A stretch of DNA of 64,000 nucleotides. It comes from Ancrocorticia populi. Lineage in GTDB: Bacteria > Actinomycetota > Actinomycetes > Actinomycetales > Actinomycetaceae. The notes under the pieces were generated by a model that had not been told where the DNA came from, ran no database searches, and saw only the letters and a list, made by a program, of their open reading frames with translations. This document shows positions 8,418 through 17,332 of this stretch, piece after piece (the first letter of the stretch is position 1; each line of letters begins with the position of its first letter). The translations under genes and the position numbers were made by a program. The stretch spans positions 124,001-188,000 of the forward strand of contig NZ_QETB01000005.1 in NCBI RefSeq assembly GCF_003123745.1. The letters are read 5' to 3'.

Positions 8418-9792
8418 CATCATCTCCGTATTTCCTGAGTTCTTCCGCGTCCTAGATCTCTCGCTGATCGGGAAAGCGCAGGAGCGCGGGATCCTTTCGA
8501 TCGGCTGCCACGATCTGCGGGATTGGACGGACGATCCACACAGAACCGTGGACGATACCCCGGCCGGTGGCGGAGCGGGAATGGTGATGCGCCCAGATGT
8601 ATGGGGCAAGGCAATTGATGCGGTCATGGAGCCAGATGGCGGCGAAAACGTCGTCGTCGGCCCAACCGTACTCGCGATACCAACCCCATCTGGCTACCCA
8701 CTCACTCAACGCACATGCGAACGGATCGCGCGCGAGGCCGAGCATGTGATCGTGGCCTGCGGGCGCTACGAGGGAATCGACGCACGGGTGGCCGAACATT
8801 ATGGGGCCAAGGGCGTCCGGGTGATCGAGTATTCACTTGGTGACTACGTGCTTAACGGTGGCGAGGTGGCTGCGGTGGCACTCGTAGAGGCCGTGGGGCG
8901 GCTTCTGCCGGGGATGGTGGGCAATCCAGAATCCCTTGTAGAGGAATCCCACGGTGCGGCCGGGCTTCTCGAATATCCCGTCTATACCCGGCCCGTCTCG
9001 TGGCGGGACGCGCATATCCCCGAGGTTCTGCTCTCCGGAGATCACGGAGCAGCCGCCAGATGGCGGAAGGACCGAGCCCTCGAAAAGACCGCCACGCGGC
9101 GGCCCGATATGATCCCGGTGATTGATGCAGAAGGGCTTGATAAGAAGGATCGTGCAACACTTTCGCGGCTCGGCTACCTCACCCCTCGCGGGGCGGAGCA
9201 TCCGGTGAAGGTTCATGCGCGAGTGGCGGAGCACAAGGATTTGTGTGGACTGACTGACTTAGCGGCCCGAACCTTCCCGGATGCGGCGCCAGCCTATCTG
9301 CGAAGAGAATCCGTGGAGAGTTTTATCGGGAAGAATCTCTCGCTCGAATCATTCCGGGGCTATCTAGCCGACGAACACTGTCAGGTGTGTGTGCTCGATG
9401 CCGGGCAGGAGGGCCTGATTGGCTATACCTTGGCGATTGTGCCTGAAGCGGATGGTGTTGCGGGGCTCGATGAGGGGGCTCCCGTTGATGCCCTCATCGA
9501 TGGCGCCGAACGCCGTGGCCCGTTGACGGAACTCTCCAAGTTCTACATTGATCGGGACTGGCGCGGAACCGGCGGTGCCCAGATGCTCTGGGATTACGCG
9601 ATTGCCGAGCTGGCCCAAGCATGCGATCAATGGGACAATCCGGGTGTTTTCCTAGGAACCAACGCGGCAAACCGGCGGGCACGCCACGCCTACCGCAAGC
9701 TCGGTTTTGAGGAAGTAGGCGAGCGCCGATTCATGGTAGGTGAGCAAGACAACCACGATATTGTTTTTGCTCGAGGATTGCGTATGCCATAA
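8407..9792 (+). CDS. trmD: tRNA (guanine37-N1)-methyltransferase TrmD fused to a C-terminal GNAT acetyltransferase
   Basis: TrmD methylates G37 of tRNAs reading CNN codons and prevents +1 frameshifting. Residues 1 to about 262 form a complete TrmD: RFDIISVFPEFF, PAGGGAGMVM, the AdoMet trefoil-knot segment EYSLGDYVLNGGE near residue 140, and the C-terminal DRATLSRLGYL domain. The frame continues with no stop into about 195 residues of a GNAT domain, with ELSKFYIDRDWRGTGGAQML (acetyl-CoA loop RGTGGA) and NRRARHAYRKLGFEEVGER. The whole is 461 aa against about 240-270 for ordinary TrmD. The ATG at 8407 fits the family N-terminus. The substrate of the acetyltransferase half is unknown. Confidence 0.93.
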   Translation: MRFDIISVFPEFFRVLDLSLIGKAQERGILSIGCHDLRDWTDDPHRTVDDTPAGGGAGMVMRPDVWGKAIDAVMEPDGGENVVVGPTVLAIPTPSGYPLTQRTCERIAREAEHVIVACGRYEGIDARVAEHYGAKGVRVIEYSLGDYVLNGGEVAAVALVEAVGRLLPGMVGNPESLVEESHGAAGLLEYPVYTRPVSWRDAHIPEVLLSGDHGAAARWRKDRALEKTATRRPDMIPVIDAEGLDKKDRATLSRLGYLTPRGAEHPVKVHARVAEHKDLCGLTDLAARTFPDAAPAYLRRESVESFIGKNLSLESFRGYLADEHCQVCVLDAGQEGLIGYTLAIVPEADGVAGLDEGAPVDALIDGAERRGPLTELSKFYIDRDWRGTGGAQMLWDYAIAELAQACDQWDNPGVFLGTNAANRRARHAYRKLGFEEVGERRFMVGEQDNHDIVFARGLRMP

Positions 9793-9926
9793 TTAATAGG
9801 CTTCTCGCCATTACAGTGCGCTGGACCTGCCGCAGGGGGTCGCGCATCGGTGAGCTTTAATCGCCAGCACCTCGTGTGCTCCGAGATCGCTTGTGACCTG
9901 CGTGCACGAGCGGAAAGTGAAGAAAG

Positions 9927-10271
9927 ATGCAGACTCTCGATTTTGTTGATGCAGCGTCCCTGCGCAGCGATATCCCAGAATTCCGTCCCGGCGATACTGT
10001 ACGCGTGAACGTGAAGGTTGTTGAAGGCAACCGGACCCGCGCTCAGGCTTTCACTGGTGTTGTGCTTGCCCGTTCCGGCGCAGGCGTTCGTGAGACTTTC
10101 ATTGTTCGCAAGATGTCCTTCGGTGTAGGCGTTGAACGTACATTCCCGCTCCACTCGCCGACGATTGAATCGATCGAAGTTGTTTCTCGTGGCATCGTTC
10201 GCCGCGCGAAGCTTTACTACCTGCGTGATCGCCACGGTAAGGCCGCGAAGATCAAGGAGCGCCGCTCCTAG
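9927..10271 (+). CDS. rplS: 50S ribosomal protein L19
   Basis: bL19 sits at the 30S-50S interface. The 114 residues match the family throughout: [50 protein letters not shown], and the basic end [18 protein letters not shown]. The ATG is preceded by GAAGAAAG. The 134 bp before it (9793-9926) hold no gene and are probably the promoter and leader. A strong hairpin follows the stop. Confidence 0.98.
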   Translation: MQTLDFVDAASLRSDIPEFRPGDTVRVNVKVVEGNRTRAQAFTGVVLARSGAGVRETFIVRKMSFGVGVERTFPLHSPTIESIEVVSRGIVRRAKLYYLRDRHGKAAKIKERRS

Positions 10272-10287
10272 TAGGCAGCGTTTTTCT

Positions 10288-10316
10288 CGTGTGGGGTCCC
10301 GATGGGGCCCCACACG
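10288..10316 (+). terminator. Hairpin terminator after rplS
   Basis: A 13-bp stem, CGTGTGGGGTCCC at 10288-10300 with GGGGCCCCACACG at 10304-10316 (one G-T pair), has a 3-nt loop. A short T stretch follows (TGTTT). Confidence 0.8.
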
Positions 10317-10420
10317 TGTTTAGGGGGTATGAGGAGAGACTCATCTCCTCACGCCGTGGCGCGCGCGAAGCCCGAACTAAATTGGGTAGCATCTGAGTGG
10401 CAGCAGGAAAGGGGCACGTA

Positions 10421-11239
10421 ATGGCAGATGAGTTACCTCCCTCATTTCCTCCAGACCCGTTGAACGAAGCAGATATTAGCCGGCCCTCACCAAAGGATCC
10501 CGTTCGCAGGCCACCGGAGGAGACCGAGGCTAATGCTGAAGACGAGGAAAGCGGGGCCGAGGAGAACAAATCCTCATTGCTACGCAGTGTCCTCGAATTC
10601 GTTGGCGTGATCGCCGCCGCCCTACTACTTTCCGTGCTGATCAAAGCCTTCCTCATGCAGGCGTATTACGTGCCCTCGGGTTCGATGGAGCAGACCCTTC
10701 AGGAAAACGATCGGATCGCCGTGAATCGCCTAGCGCGTGACGCGGAGGATATCCATCGCGGGGACATCGTTGTGTTTGTTGACCCCGGGGGGTGGCTGGA
10801 TGAACAGCCCGATACCCGCGGTGGCTTCCAGAGACTGACCTCTGATGTGCTTCAGGCAGTTGGCCTGCTCCCGCAGGATAGCGGGCATCACTTAGTTAAG
10901 CGCGTTATCGGGATTGGTGGCGATGAAGTGGCGTGCTGTACCGACCAGGGTCTGCTTACCGTCAATGGTGAGCCCATCCAAGAGGACTACCTAGCCCCCG
11001 GGATGGAGCCCTCACTTCAAGAGTTTAGCGTGACCGTTCCCGATGGAGAGCTGTGGGTGATGGGGGATAATCGCTCGAATTCACAGGATTCCCGCTACCA
11101 CGAACTGGTGGAAGGCAATGGGTTCGTGCCCGTGGACAACGTGGAGGGCAGGGTTTGGTCCATCTTCTACCCGTTCTCCCGGATAGGCGGGACGGGGCAC
11201 ACAGAATCATTTGAGTCAGTTCCGTCTAATGGTGATTAA
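10421..11239 (+). CDS. lepB: Signal peptidase I
   Basis: Membrane serine protease that removes signal peptides from exported proteins. The 272 aa contain an acidic cytoplasmic N-terminus (about 50 residues), one transmembrane helix (about 55-76), the catalytic serine in VPSGSMEQTL (S88) and the general-base lysine in HLVKRVIGIGGD (K160). The box GELWVMGDNRSNSQDSR follows near residue 210. The ATG at 10421 is preferred because AGGAAAGGGG lies just upstream; an in-frame GTG at 10397 would add eight residues. The gene overlaps rnhB by 11 bp, the usual rplS-lepB-rnhB order. Confidence 0.96.
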   Translation: MADELPPSFPPDPLNEADISRPSPKDPVRRPPEETEANAEDEESGAEENKSSLLRSVLEFVGVIAAALLLSVLIKAFLMQAYYVPSGSMEQTLQENDRIAVNRLARDAEDIHRGDIVVFVDPGGWLDEQPDTRGGFQRLTSDVLQAVGLLPQDSGHHLVKRVIGIGGDEVACCTDQGLLTVNGEPIQEDYLAPGMEPSLQEFSVTVPDGELWVMGDNRSNSQDSRYHELVEGNGFVPVDNVEGRVWSIFYPFSRIGGTGHTESFESVPSNGD

Positions 11240-11924
11240 GGTACCCACACGCGAACTCGAACTAGCCATGCTGGCCAAGCTTAAATCTGGCGTTGGACCA
11301 GAGGCGCGGCTGGGCGGAGTGGACGAGGTAGGGCGCGGGGCGCTCGCCGGTCCCGTCAGCGTGGGGATCGCTGTAGTGGATGGGACAACCCCAGACGAAT
11401 TTCCGGCGGGACTACGTGATTCCAAGATGCTTTCCGCTGGAGCGCGAGAGCGGATTGTAGAGCAGTGCAGGCAGTGGCCCGTTGATTTGGCCGTTGGGCA
11501 CGCGGGACCCGAAATCGTTGATCGCCTAGGGATTATCGGGGCGTTGCGCGCGGCGGCGGGGGCGGCTTATCGGCAGCTCGCCGAACGCGGCCACGCTCCG
11601 GACGCGATACTGCTTGATGGCACGCATGACTGGTGGTCTGCTGCAAGCCTCTGGGATCCGGGGGAGCTACCGAATCTACCTGTACATACTCAGGTGAAGG
11701 GCGATGCGAACTGCGCCGTTGTTGCCGCGGCTTCCGTGGCGGCAAAGGTGGAACGCGACCATCTCATGAGCGATCTGTCCCAAGGCTACCCGCGTTACGA
11801 TTGGGCTAAGAACAAAGGGTATTCGTCCCCGACCCATATCGAGGCGCTCAGCCAGCTTGGCCCGTGCCAGCTGCACAGACAATCGTGGAAACTACCGGGA
11901 GTGGGAGGCAAAAGCAGTGAGTGA
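11229..11924 (+). CDS. rnhB: Ribonuclease HII
   Basis: Cleaves RNA in RNA-DNA hybrids and at single ribonucleotides in DNA. The 231-residue protein carries the acidic active site in GGVDEVGRGALAGPV (D and E), ILLDGTHDW and the later KVERDHLM, plus the typical VKGDANCAVVAAASVAAK and YDWAKNKGYSSPTHIEAL. The ATG at 11229 overlaps the lepB stop. An upstream TTG at 11211 is possible but less likely. The 3' end overlaps the DUF2469 gene by 8 bp. Confidence 0.95.
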   Translation: MVIKVPTRELELAMLAKLKSGVGPEARLGGVDEVGRGALAGPVSVGIAVVDGTTPDEFPAGLRDSKMLSAGARERIVEQCRQWPVDLAVGHAGPEIVDRLGIIGALRAAAGAAYRQLAERGHAPDAILLDGTHDWWSAASLWDPGELPNLPVHTQVKGDANCAVVAAASVAAKVERDHLMSDLSQGYPRYDWAKNKGYSSPTHIEALSQLGPCQLHRQSWKLPGVGGKSSE

Positions 11925-12231
11925 CATCGAGAGTTTCGAATCCGATTCCGAACTTGCCCTGTACCGCGAGTATCGGGATGTAATCAAGATCTTCCGGTTT
12001 GTTGTGGAGACGGAGCGGCGTTTCTACCTTGCTAATGACGTGGACGTGAAAGTCCGCGCCTCCGGGGGTGGAGACGTATTCTTCGAAGTGAACTTAACGG
12101 ATGCGTGGGTATGGGATATCTACCGCTCCAGCCGGTTCGTTCGCTCAGTACGGGTTGTGACGTTCAAAGACGTGAACGTTGAGGAGCTCAACAAACAGGA
12201 CATCACCCGGGAGCTTGATATCACGGATTAG
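11917..12231 (+). CDS. DUF2469 family protein
   Basis: Small conserved actinobacterial protein of unknown function, nearly always found beside rnhB. The 104 residues are acidic. They begin with an acidic cluster (ESFESDSELALYREYRDV), then a region rich in beta strands with FRFVVETERRFYLANDV and VFFEVNLTDAWVWDIYR. No catalytic motif or membrane segment is visible. The start is GTG at 11917, with GGGAGG 8 bp upstream; the longer open frame before it overlaps rnhB deeply. Recognised by family and position only. Confidence 0.9.
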   Translation: MSDIESFESDSELALYREYRDVIKIFRFVVETERRFYLANDVDVKVRASGGGDVFFEVNLTDAWVWDIYRSSRFVRSVRVVTFKDVNVEELNKQDITRELDITD

Positions 12232-12328
12232 GTTCCCGGCGTTTCCCCAGTGAGCCTTCGTGTGGTCTTTCTCCACAGGGGAGGCGACGGTGGCCGTGTA
12301 AGCACTAGCGGTCGGCTTTGCTTGAAGC

Positions 12329-12799
12329 ATGAGTACAGCGAGTTCGGCAGTAGAAACGCCCCACATTCTTCGACCACCTTATCGGGATGAGCAAATTGAT
12401 CTTGGCAAGGAGTGGGATCCGCCGGAGTTAAGATGCGGATCCACCACACAAGAACTTGGTGTGTGGGGAGAAGAGGTGGCCTATCGCCACCTCAGGGCCA
12501 GAAGCATCCAGATTCTAGAGCGGAACTGGCGCTGCCGGCGCGGGGAGATTGATCTCATCTGTTACGATCCCGCCCGCGGTTCGATATTCGCGTGCGAAGT
12601 AAAGACGCGCCGCGATCATGGCCGTGTCCCGGCCATTGAGTCCATTTCTCGGGCCAAATTGGCACGGTTGCGCCAACTCTTGGCATTCTGGATCTCTACT
12701 CACAACATGCATGCCGAACTCCTTGAAATTGACGTCATTGCTATCACGGTATCCGCGGACCATTCATGGAACCTCTGCCATATCGAGGGAGTCTTATGA
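12329..12799 (+). CDS. YraN/UPF0102 family endonuclease-like protein
   Basis: Member of the Holliday-junction-resolvase-like UPF0102 family; the true role is not established. The 156 residues contain LGVWGEEVAYRHL (E), ILERNWRCRRGEIDLIC (GEIDL, metal-binding D) and IFACEVKTRRDHG (E-x-K), the restriction-endonuclease-like core. A family-atypical N-terminal tail of about 45 residues precedes the core. No clear ribosome site lies before the ATG. The stop overlaps the comM start (ATGA), as in the common yraN-comM-dprA order. Confidence 0.9.
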   Translation: MSTASSAVETPHILRPPYRDEQIDLGKEWDPPELRCGSTTQELGVWGEEVAYRHLRARSIQILERNWRCRRGEIDLICYDPARGSIFACEVKTRRDHGRVPAIESISRAKLARLRQLLAFWISTHNMHAELLEIDVIAITVSADHSWNLCHIEGVL

Positions 12800-14313
12800 A
12801 ACTTGGGATCGCACACGCCGTCTCGATTCTGGGGGTGGAGGGCCATGGTGTTCGGATTGAGGTAGCGCTCCTACGCGGGTTGCCGGCCTTTACGATTGTT
12901 GGGCTTCCAGATGCCGCCGTATCGGAATCGAGAGAGCGAATCAGGGCGGCCTTCGCCGCGGCAGGTATTTCTTTCCCGACCGCCCGAGTTACGGTCAACT
13001 TATCACCCGCCGATACTCCCAAATCTGGGACGGGCTTTGACCTTGGTATCGCAGTGGCAATCATCTCCGCAATGTCTTCTTGGAGGGTAAGCGAGAACAT
13101 CACGTGGATCGGGGAACTCGGGCTGGATGGATCAGTGCGACAGGTGCGGGGAATCCTTCCGGCTGCTCTCTGGGCGGCGCGCCGCCCCGATGCACACCTC
13201 GTTGTTCCATATGGATCTCGAGGTGAAGCCACGCTTGCTCAGGTACATGTCTCAGCACTGTGGCATCTGAGCCAAGTTGCACAGGACGCCGGGGTGGATT
13301 GCGCGGGTGTGCCTGAGAGACCGGAAATCGATGCCACTGGCACGGTGCCTGCTCCATTAATCCCTGACCTCGAGGACGTTCGCGGCCAAGAAGAGGCGCG
13401 CAGGGCGCTAGAGATTGCCGCTGCTGGCGGACACCATCTTCTTATGACTGGTTCGGCAGGAATTGGGAAGTCAATGCTAGTGGGGTGTCTCCCGGGGATC
13501 CTGCCACCGCTGACCACCGCGGAGGCGGTTGAGGTGGCCACGATTGCATCGGCTGCCGGGGATTTTGCCGGAGCGCTCTCGCGTATTCCTCCGATGAGCA
13601 CTCCACACCACACCGCGAGCGCGATAGCACTCATTGGCGGAGGAACGAATCCGCGGCCGGGAGCGATTTCGCGATCGCACCGCGGTGTACTGTACCTCGA
13701 CGAGCTCCCAGAGTTTCCCCGTTCGGTGTTGCAGGCACTCCGTCAGCCGATGGAGGAAGGTTACATAGATATTCACCGAGCCAAGCATTCGGTTCGTTTC
13801 CCCTCGAAGTTCCAATTGATTGGCTCCGCTAACCCCTGCCGATGTGGCATGTTTTATGAGGATTCTCTGCAGTGCACATGTAGTCCCCGTGAACGTAGGG
13901 ACTACTTCCGACGCATCGGTGGGCCCATGCTAGATCGGTTCGATCTCAATATCGTGCTACACAGGCTCTCGCGGGCTCAGCTTGCCTCGCCTAGCATCGG
14001 TGAACCTTCCCGGCTAGTTGCCGAACGTGTTTATGGTGCGCAGGAGCGGATGGTGAGCAGGCTCGAGAGTTCGGGATGGACGAAGAATTCCGAGGCCTCG
14101 CCCGCATGGTTGCGTGACAACACCGTTTTGCCGGATCGCGCCGATGATCTCATCAATAATGTGCTGGTCACTGGCCAGCTCTCCATGAGGAGCGTGGCAA
14201 AGATACTTCGCGTGGCGTGGACTCTTGCCGATCTTGCCGGGCGTGAGAGCCCCGCGGAGGAGGATATACATGAGGCCTTCGCACTGCGATCACGGGGAGT
14301 GTCCCATGTCTAG
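12796..14313 (+). CDS. comM: YifB/ComM family Mg-chelatase-like AAA+ ATPase
   Basis: Hexameric helicase-like ATPase; ComM of other bacteria promotes branch migration during natural transformation and recombination. The 505 residues include an N-terminal Lon-protease-like fold (1-170: VEGHGVRIEVALLRGLPAFTIVGLPD), the Walker A motif GSAGIGKS near residue 218, Walker B LYLDELPEF, SANPCRCG, a four-cysteine insert (CRCG...CTCS), and the C-terminal sensor 2 domain SMRSVAKILRVAWTLADL. The ATG at 12796 overlaps the yraN stop. dprA overlaps its 3' end by 8 bp. Confidence 0.94.
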   Translation: MKLGIAHAVSILGVEGHGVRIEVALLRGLPAFTIVGLPDAAVSESRERIRAAFAAAGISFPTARVTVNLSPADTPKSGTGFDLGIAVAIISAMSSWRVSENITWIGELGLDGSVRQVRGILPAALWAARRPDAHLVVPYGSRGEATLAQVHVSALWHLSQVAQDAGVDCAGVPERPEIDATGTVPAPLIPDLEDVRGQEEARRALEIAAAGGHHLLMTGSAGIGKSMLVGCLPGILPPLTTAEAVEVATIASAAGDFAGALSRIPPMSTPHHTASAIALIGGGTNPRPGAISRSHRGVLYLDELPEFPRSVLQALRQPMEEGYIDIHRAKHSVRFPSKFQLIGSANPCRCGMFYEDSLQCTCSPRERRDYFRRIGGPMLDRFDLNIVLHRLSRAQLASPSIGEPSRLVAERVYGAQERMVSRLESSGWTKNSEASPAWLRDNTVLPDRADDLINNVLVTGQLSMRSVAKILRVAWTLADLAGRESPAEEDIHEAFALRSRGVSHV

Positions 14314-15430
14314 CCTCAGTGAACGCGATGCCGCCATGGCATGGACCCGGATATGCGAAGGCGAGGATGTTCGGGCGTACCAGCTCATCGAAGAGAGGGG
14401 ATACGCCGGGGCGCTTGAGTGGCTCAGAGCTCCTAAGAAGAGATCTGACTGGGGAGAATACGCGCAGGTGGCCGAACGTTGGGCCGGGCGGATAAGCGAT
14501 GATGCTTTTCAGCGCGATCGGCGGACCATGCAAGGGCTGGGAGGCTTCCTTATTCCGTCGGATCCTAACTGGCCCCAGAGCCTCGAAGATCTCGGGGAGC
14601 GCCGTCCGCTCGGCCTCTGGTACCGAGGTGACGTGACTGCTCTCGCCAGCCCTAGCATCGCCATCGTGGGAACTCGCGATGCTTCCCAATACGGCAGCCG
14701 CGTTGCAACCGATTTCGCCTTTGAACTGGCGAAGATGGGGGTGGTAATTGTTTCGGGTGGCGCCTTCGGTATCGACGCGGCCGCCCATCGGGGAGCTCTA
14801 CAGGCTCAGGGGCGAACGATTGCGGTTCTGGCGGGCGGGATTGATCGGCCCTATCCGTTGCGCAATGAGAACCTGTTCTCTGCCATGTTGAACGGGGGCG
14901 GACTCTTGCTGTCAGAGGTTCCCCCGGGGGCGTCGCCACACAGGCATCGCTTTCTCGCGAGAAATAGGATCATCGCTGGTATCACGCGCGCCACCGTGGT
15001 TGCTGAAGCCCCCTATCGATCGGGCGCGATCAACACCGCTCGGCATGCGCTCGAGATCGGGCACGAGGTGGGGGCGATACCTGGCCCGCTCACCTCCGTG
15101 CGATCTGCGGGATGCCATCGCCTCCTACGTGAAAACGCCACCTGTATCACCACGGCGGCCGAAGCTGCGGAGCTCTTGGGCTATACATCTATCGCCAACG
15201 GTGTCCAGGGGGCGCTGGACGTTGTTTACCGAAGAGGACCTACAAACAACCCTCTCTCTTTGCGTGTGCAGGATGCATTGCCCGTCACACACGCGGCAAC
15301 ACTCCAGAAGATAGCGGCCACTGCCGGACTGAGCGCGCAAGAAACGATGAGGGGACTGGGAAACCTAGAGATGGAGGGGATCGCCGAATCGGTAGGCGGG
15401 AAATGGCGCCTTGCCAAGAGGAGTGCGTGA
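14306..15430 (+). CDS. dprA: DNA-processing protein DprA
   Basis: Binds incoming single-stranded DNA and loads RecA during transformation. The 374-residue protein contains an N-terminal SAM-like region, the Rossmann core with AIVGTRDASQYGS, IVSGGAFGIDAAAHRGAL, LAGGIDRPYP and ARNRIIAGITRATVVAEA (about 115-290), and a C-terminal winged-helix (about 320-374). The ATG at 14306 has GGGGAG 6 bp upstream and overlaps comM. No other competence genes are in the window, so natural transformation is not shown. Confidence 0.94.
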   Translation: MSSLSERDAAMAWTRICEGEDVRAYQLIEERGYAGALEWLRAPKKRSDWGEYAQVAERWAGRISDDAFQRDRRTMQGLGGFLIPSDPNWPQSLEDLGERRPLGLWYRGDVTALASPSIAIVGTRDASQYGSRVATDFAFELAKMGVVIVSGGAFGIDAAAHRGALQAQGRTIAVLAGGIDRPYPLRNENLFSAMLNGGGLLLSEVPPGASPHRHRFLARNRIIAGITRATVVAEAPYRSGAINTARHALEIGHEVGAIPGPLTSVRSAGCHRLLRENATCITTAAEAAELLGYTSIANGVQGALDVVYRRGPTNNPLSLRVQDALPVTHAATLQKIAATAGLSAQETMRGLGNLEMEGIAESVGGKWRLAKRSA

Positions 15431-15468
15431 TAGCCAACCGTGCCGGGCCGAGCAACTAAGCTGGAAGA

Positions 15469-16410
15469 GTGGGACAACGGGTGATGATCAACGAACTGCT
15501 CTCTCAATACGAGCGAGAATTGCGGCTTAGGCGTGGGCTTTCCGAGAATACGGTGGTGGCCTACCTCTATGAGGCGCGTTCGCTGTGCGCTTTCATCACG
15601 CGGTCAATCGATGCGGACCCGGGTGAGCCCATCGATCTATCTGGGCTTAACCTCGAGGACGTGCGTTCTTGGCTGGCCGAAGCAAGCAGCGGGGAGGCCC
15701 GTTCCTCGATGGCGCGGCACTCCGCCTCTATCCGCACCTTTTCCTCGTGGCTGTACCGCAGTGGATTTACGGATGTGGATGCGGCGGCCCGGCTGAAGGC
15801 ACCGCGCGCCTCTAACGAGCTTCCGCACGTCCTCACCCAAGATCAAGCCCGAGACCTCCTCGGGTTCGTCCACGATCGCGCCGCCGATGGCGATCCACTC
15901 CACGTGAGAGATTCGGCGATGTTGGAACTGCTTTACGCGGCGGGTCTACGGGTCAGTGAACTATGTGAACTAGACGTATCCTCGCTCCGGCCGGACTCCA
16001 CGGTCCGGGTGATTGGCAAGGGGAACAAGGAACGGATCGCCCCATACGGAGTCCCCGCAATGCGTGCGCTCATGGCCTACCTTGATGTTCGAAGCCAACT
16101 GGTTGCCGCACCTACGTCTGGTGGGCCCGCCACTGAAAAGGCGCTTTTCGTGGGCGCACGTGGAAAGAGAATCAATCCGCGCACGGTGCGTGACACCGTA
16201 CATAGGCTCGCAAGTCAGGCGGGCGTTCCTGACATCTCTCCCCACGATCTGCGGCATTCGGCAGCCACCCATCTGCTGGACGGGGGATCGGATTTGCGAA
16301 CGGTTCAGGAGATTTTGGGACACGAATCGCTCGCAACAACCCAGCGCTACACACACGTGAGCGCCGAACGCCTACGCCAGAGCTTCGTTCAGGCTCACCC
16401 GCGCGCCTGA
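15469..16410 (+). CDS. xerC: Tyrosine recombinase XerC
   Basis: Site-specific recombinase that resolves chromosome dimers with XerD. The 313 residues contain the N-terminal SAM-like core-binding domain (about 6-110) and the catalytic domain with all active residues: R in GLRVSELCEL, K in VIGKGNKERI, HDLRH (H-x2-R), and GHESLATTQRYTH (H and nucleophile Y). Its place after dprA and before rpsB is the standard actinobacterial xerC position, which argues against a phage integrase. The start GTG at 15469 is likely; the ATG at 15484 is an alternative. Confidence 0.92.
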   Translation: MGQRVMINELLSQYERELRLRRGLSENTVVAYLYEARSLCAFITRSIDADPGEPIDLSGLNLEDVRSWLAEASSGEARSSMARHSASIRTFSSWLYRSGFTDVDAAARLKAPRASNELPHVLTQDQARDLLGFVHDRAADGDPLHVRDSAMLELLYAAGLRVSELCELDVSSLRPDSTVRVIGKGNKERIAPYGVPAMRALMAYLDVRSQLVAAPTSGGPATEKALFVGARGKRINPRTVRDTVHRLASQAGVPDISPHDLRHSAATHLLDGGSDLRTVQEILGHESLATTQRYTHVSAERLRQSFVQAHPRA

Positions 16411-16440
16411 CTACTCCCACAGTCTGATTGGGGAGTAGTC
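16409..16440. terminator. Bidirectional terminator hairpin between xerC and the M23 gene
   Basis: A perfect 10-bp stem, GACTACTCCC at 16409-16418 with GGGAGTAGTC at 16431-16440, has a 12-nt loop. It sits over the junction of two convergent stop codons and overlaps the last codons of the minus-strand gene. No T-run follows on either side. Confidence 0.6.
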
Positions 16441-16986
16441 CAAGAGGGAGAGCGGGTTGATGTAGCGGTCCCCAGAATACTTCGCACCCCAGTGTAGAAC
16501 CCAGGAACCCGCGAGATGGCCAGAATCGAGCTGGCCGATTACTTGCCCTCGGGCTACTGATTCGCCCTTCTTGACGGTCGGGGTCACTGGCTCGTATGTG
16601 GTTCGGAGTCCGTTCTGGTGCTCGATGGAGACTACGTTGCGGTCGGAGAGCCGCCCCGCGTACATGACGGTGCCGGATGCTGCAGCCTTGATGTCCGCTG
16701 CCTCCGACATTCCCAAGTCCACCCCTCGATGGCCCGGCAGCCACCGCTCGGATGGATTGTTGAACTTCCGAATCACAGGTACCTCGGACCCGCTGGGCCA
16801 CTGAAAGTCTTGTGAGGGGTTGGCCCCCTGCGCCATAGTCTGCAAACCTGCCTCGGCCGAGGATGTCGCGGCCCGGGAAGACTCGGTAGGCTCTTCCTGG
16901 TTATCCATAGACGGCTGAACTGTCCATAGCCACGCGGCAGAGGAAAGGAGAATAGCGGCGGCCCCTAAAGTCATTGGTGCTCTCAT
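16411..16986 (-). CDS. M23/LytM-type peptidase-domain protein, membrane-anchored or secreted
   Basis: Cell-wall protein of the LytM fold. The 191 residues have a hydrophobic signal or anchor (about 4-24), a low-complexity Ser/Glu/Ala linker (25-60) and an M23 domain (about 65-180) with HRGVDLG (the H-x3-D zinc ligands), DIKAAASGTVMYAG and GESVARGQVIGQLDSG. The usual H-x-H motif reads V-L-H-W-G: the first His is replaced by Val. This form is common among small actinobacterial M23 proteins, so activity is uncertain. It is convergent with xerC. Confidence 0.85.
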   Translation of the reverse strand: MRAPMTLGAAAILLSSAAWLWTVQPSMDNQEEPTESSRAATSSAEAGLQTMAQGANPSQDFQWPSGSEVPVIRKFNNPSERWLPGHRGVDLGMSEAADIKAAASGTVMYAGRLSDRNVVSIEHQNGLRTTYEPVTPTVKKGESVARGQVIGQLDSGHLAGSWVLHWGAKYSGDRYINPLSLLDYSPIRLWE

Positions 16987-17332
16987 GTGACGAGCATCTC
17001 AGGTACGCGATCCATCGCCAGCCGCCGTCCGTCTCCCTGTGGACAGACCTCACACGAAACATGCTTGGGGAAACCTCGGCGCCCCGGGTATGTAGCCAAG
17101 AACACCATTTGATACCCCTTCCCGCCTAGATGGCGGAGCCCGCCTCGGATAAACTTGATGGGCAGCTAGCGTGAGCTGGCTGACTTCGCGTGCCTTTTTC
17201 GCTTCGCTTCGGCGGGGCGCTCGGCCTCCACGGTCTCGTCAGAGAGGTGGCCGGTGGGGCACTAGGGCATCGAGCAACCGCCCGATGTACAAACCAAACC
17301 GCGCGCACACGCGCGCCTGAGAAAGGACGACC
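16987..17332 (+). other. Non-coding region upstream of rpsB (promoters and leader)
   Basis: This gap of about 345 bp separates the divergent M23 gene and rpsB. No gene is supported. GATAAACT near 17147-17154 could be a -10 region for rpsB, giving a leader of about 170 nt. The leader includes CCAC/GTGG pairing around 17230-17253 that could form a hairpin; I do not recognise a known ribosomal leader family. Confidence 0.4.

Noticed and set aside
9793-9926. L19 leader regulatory RNA
   Set aside because: The gap before rplS is 134 nt and could carry a leader, but I found no structure that clearly matches the known Firmicutes L19 leader.
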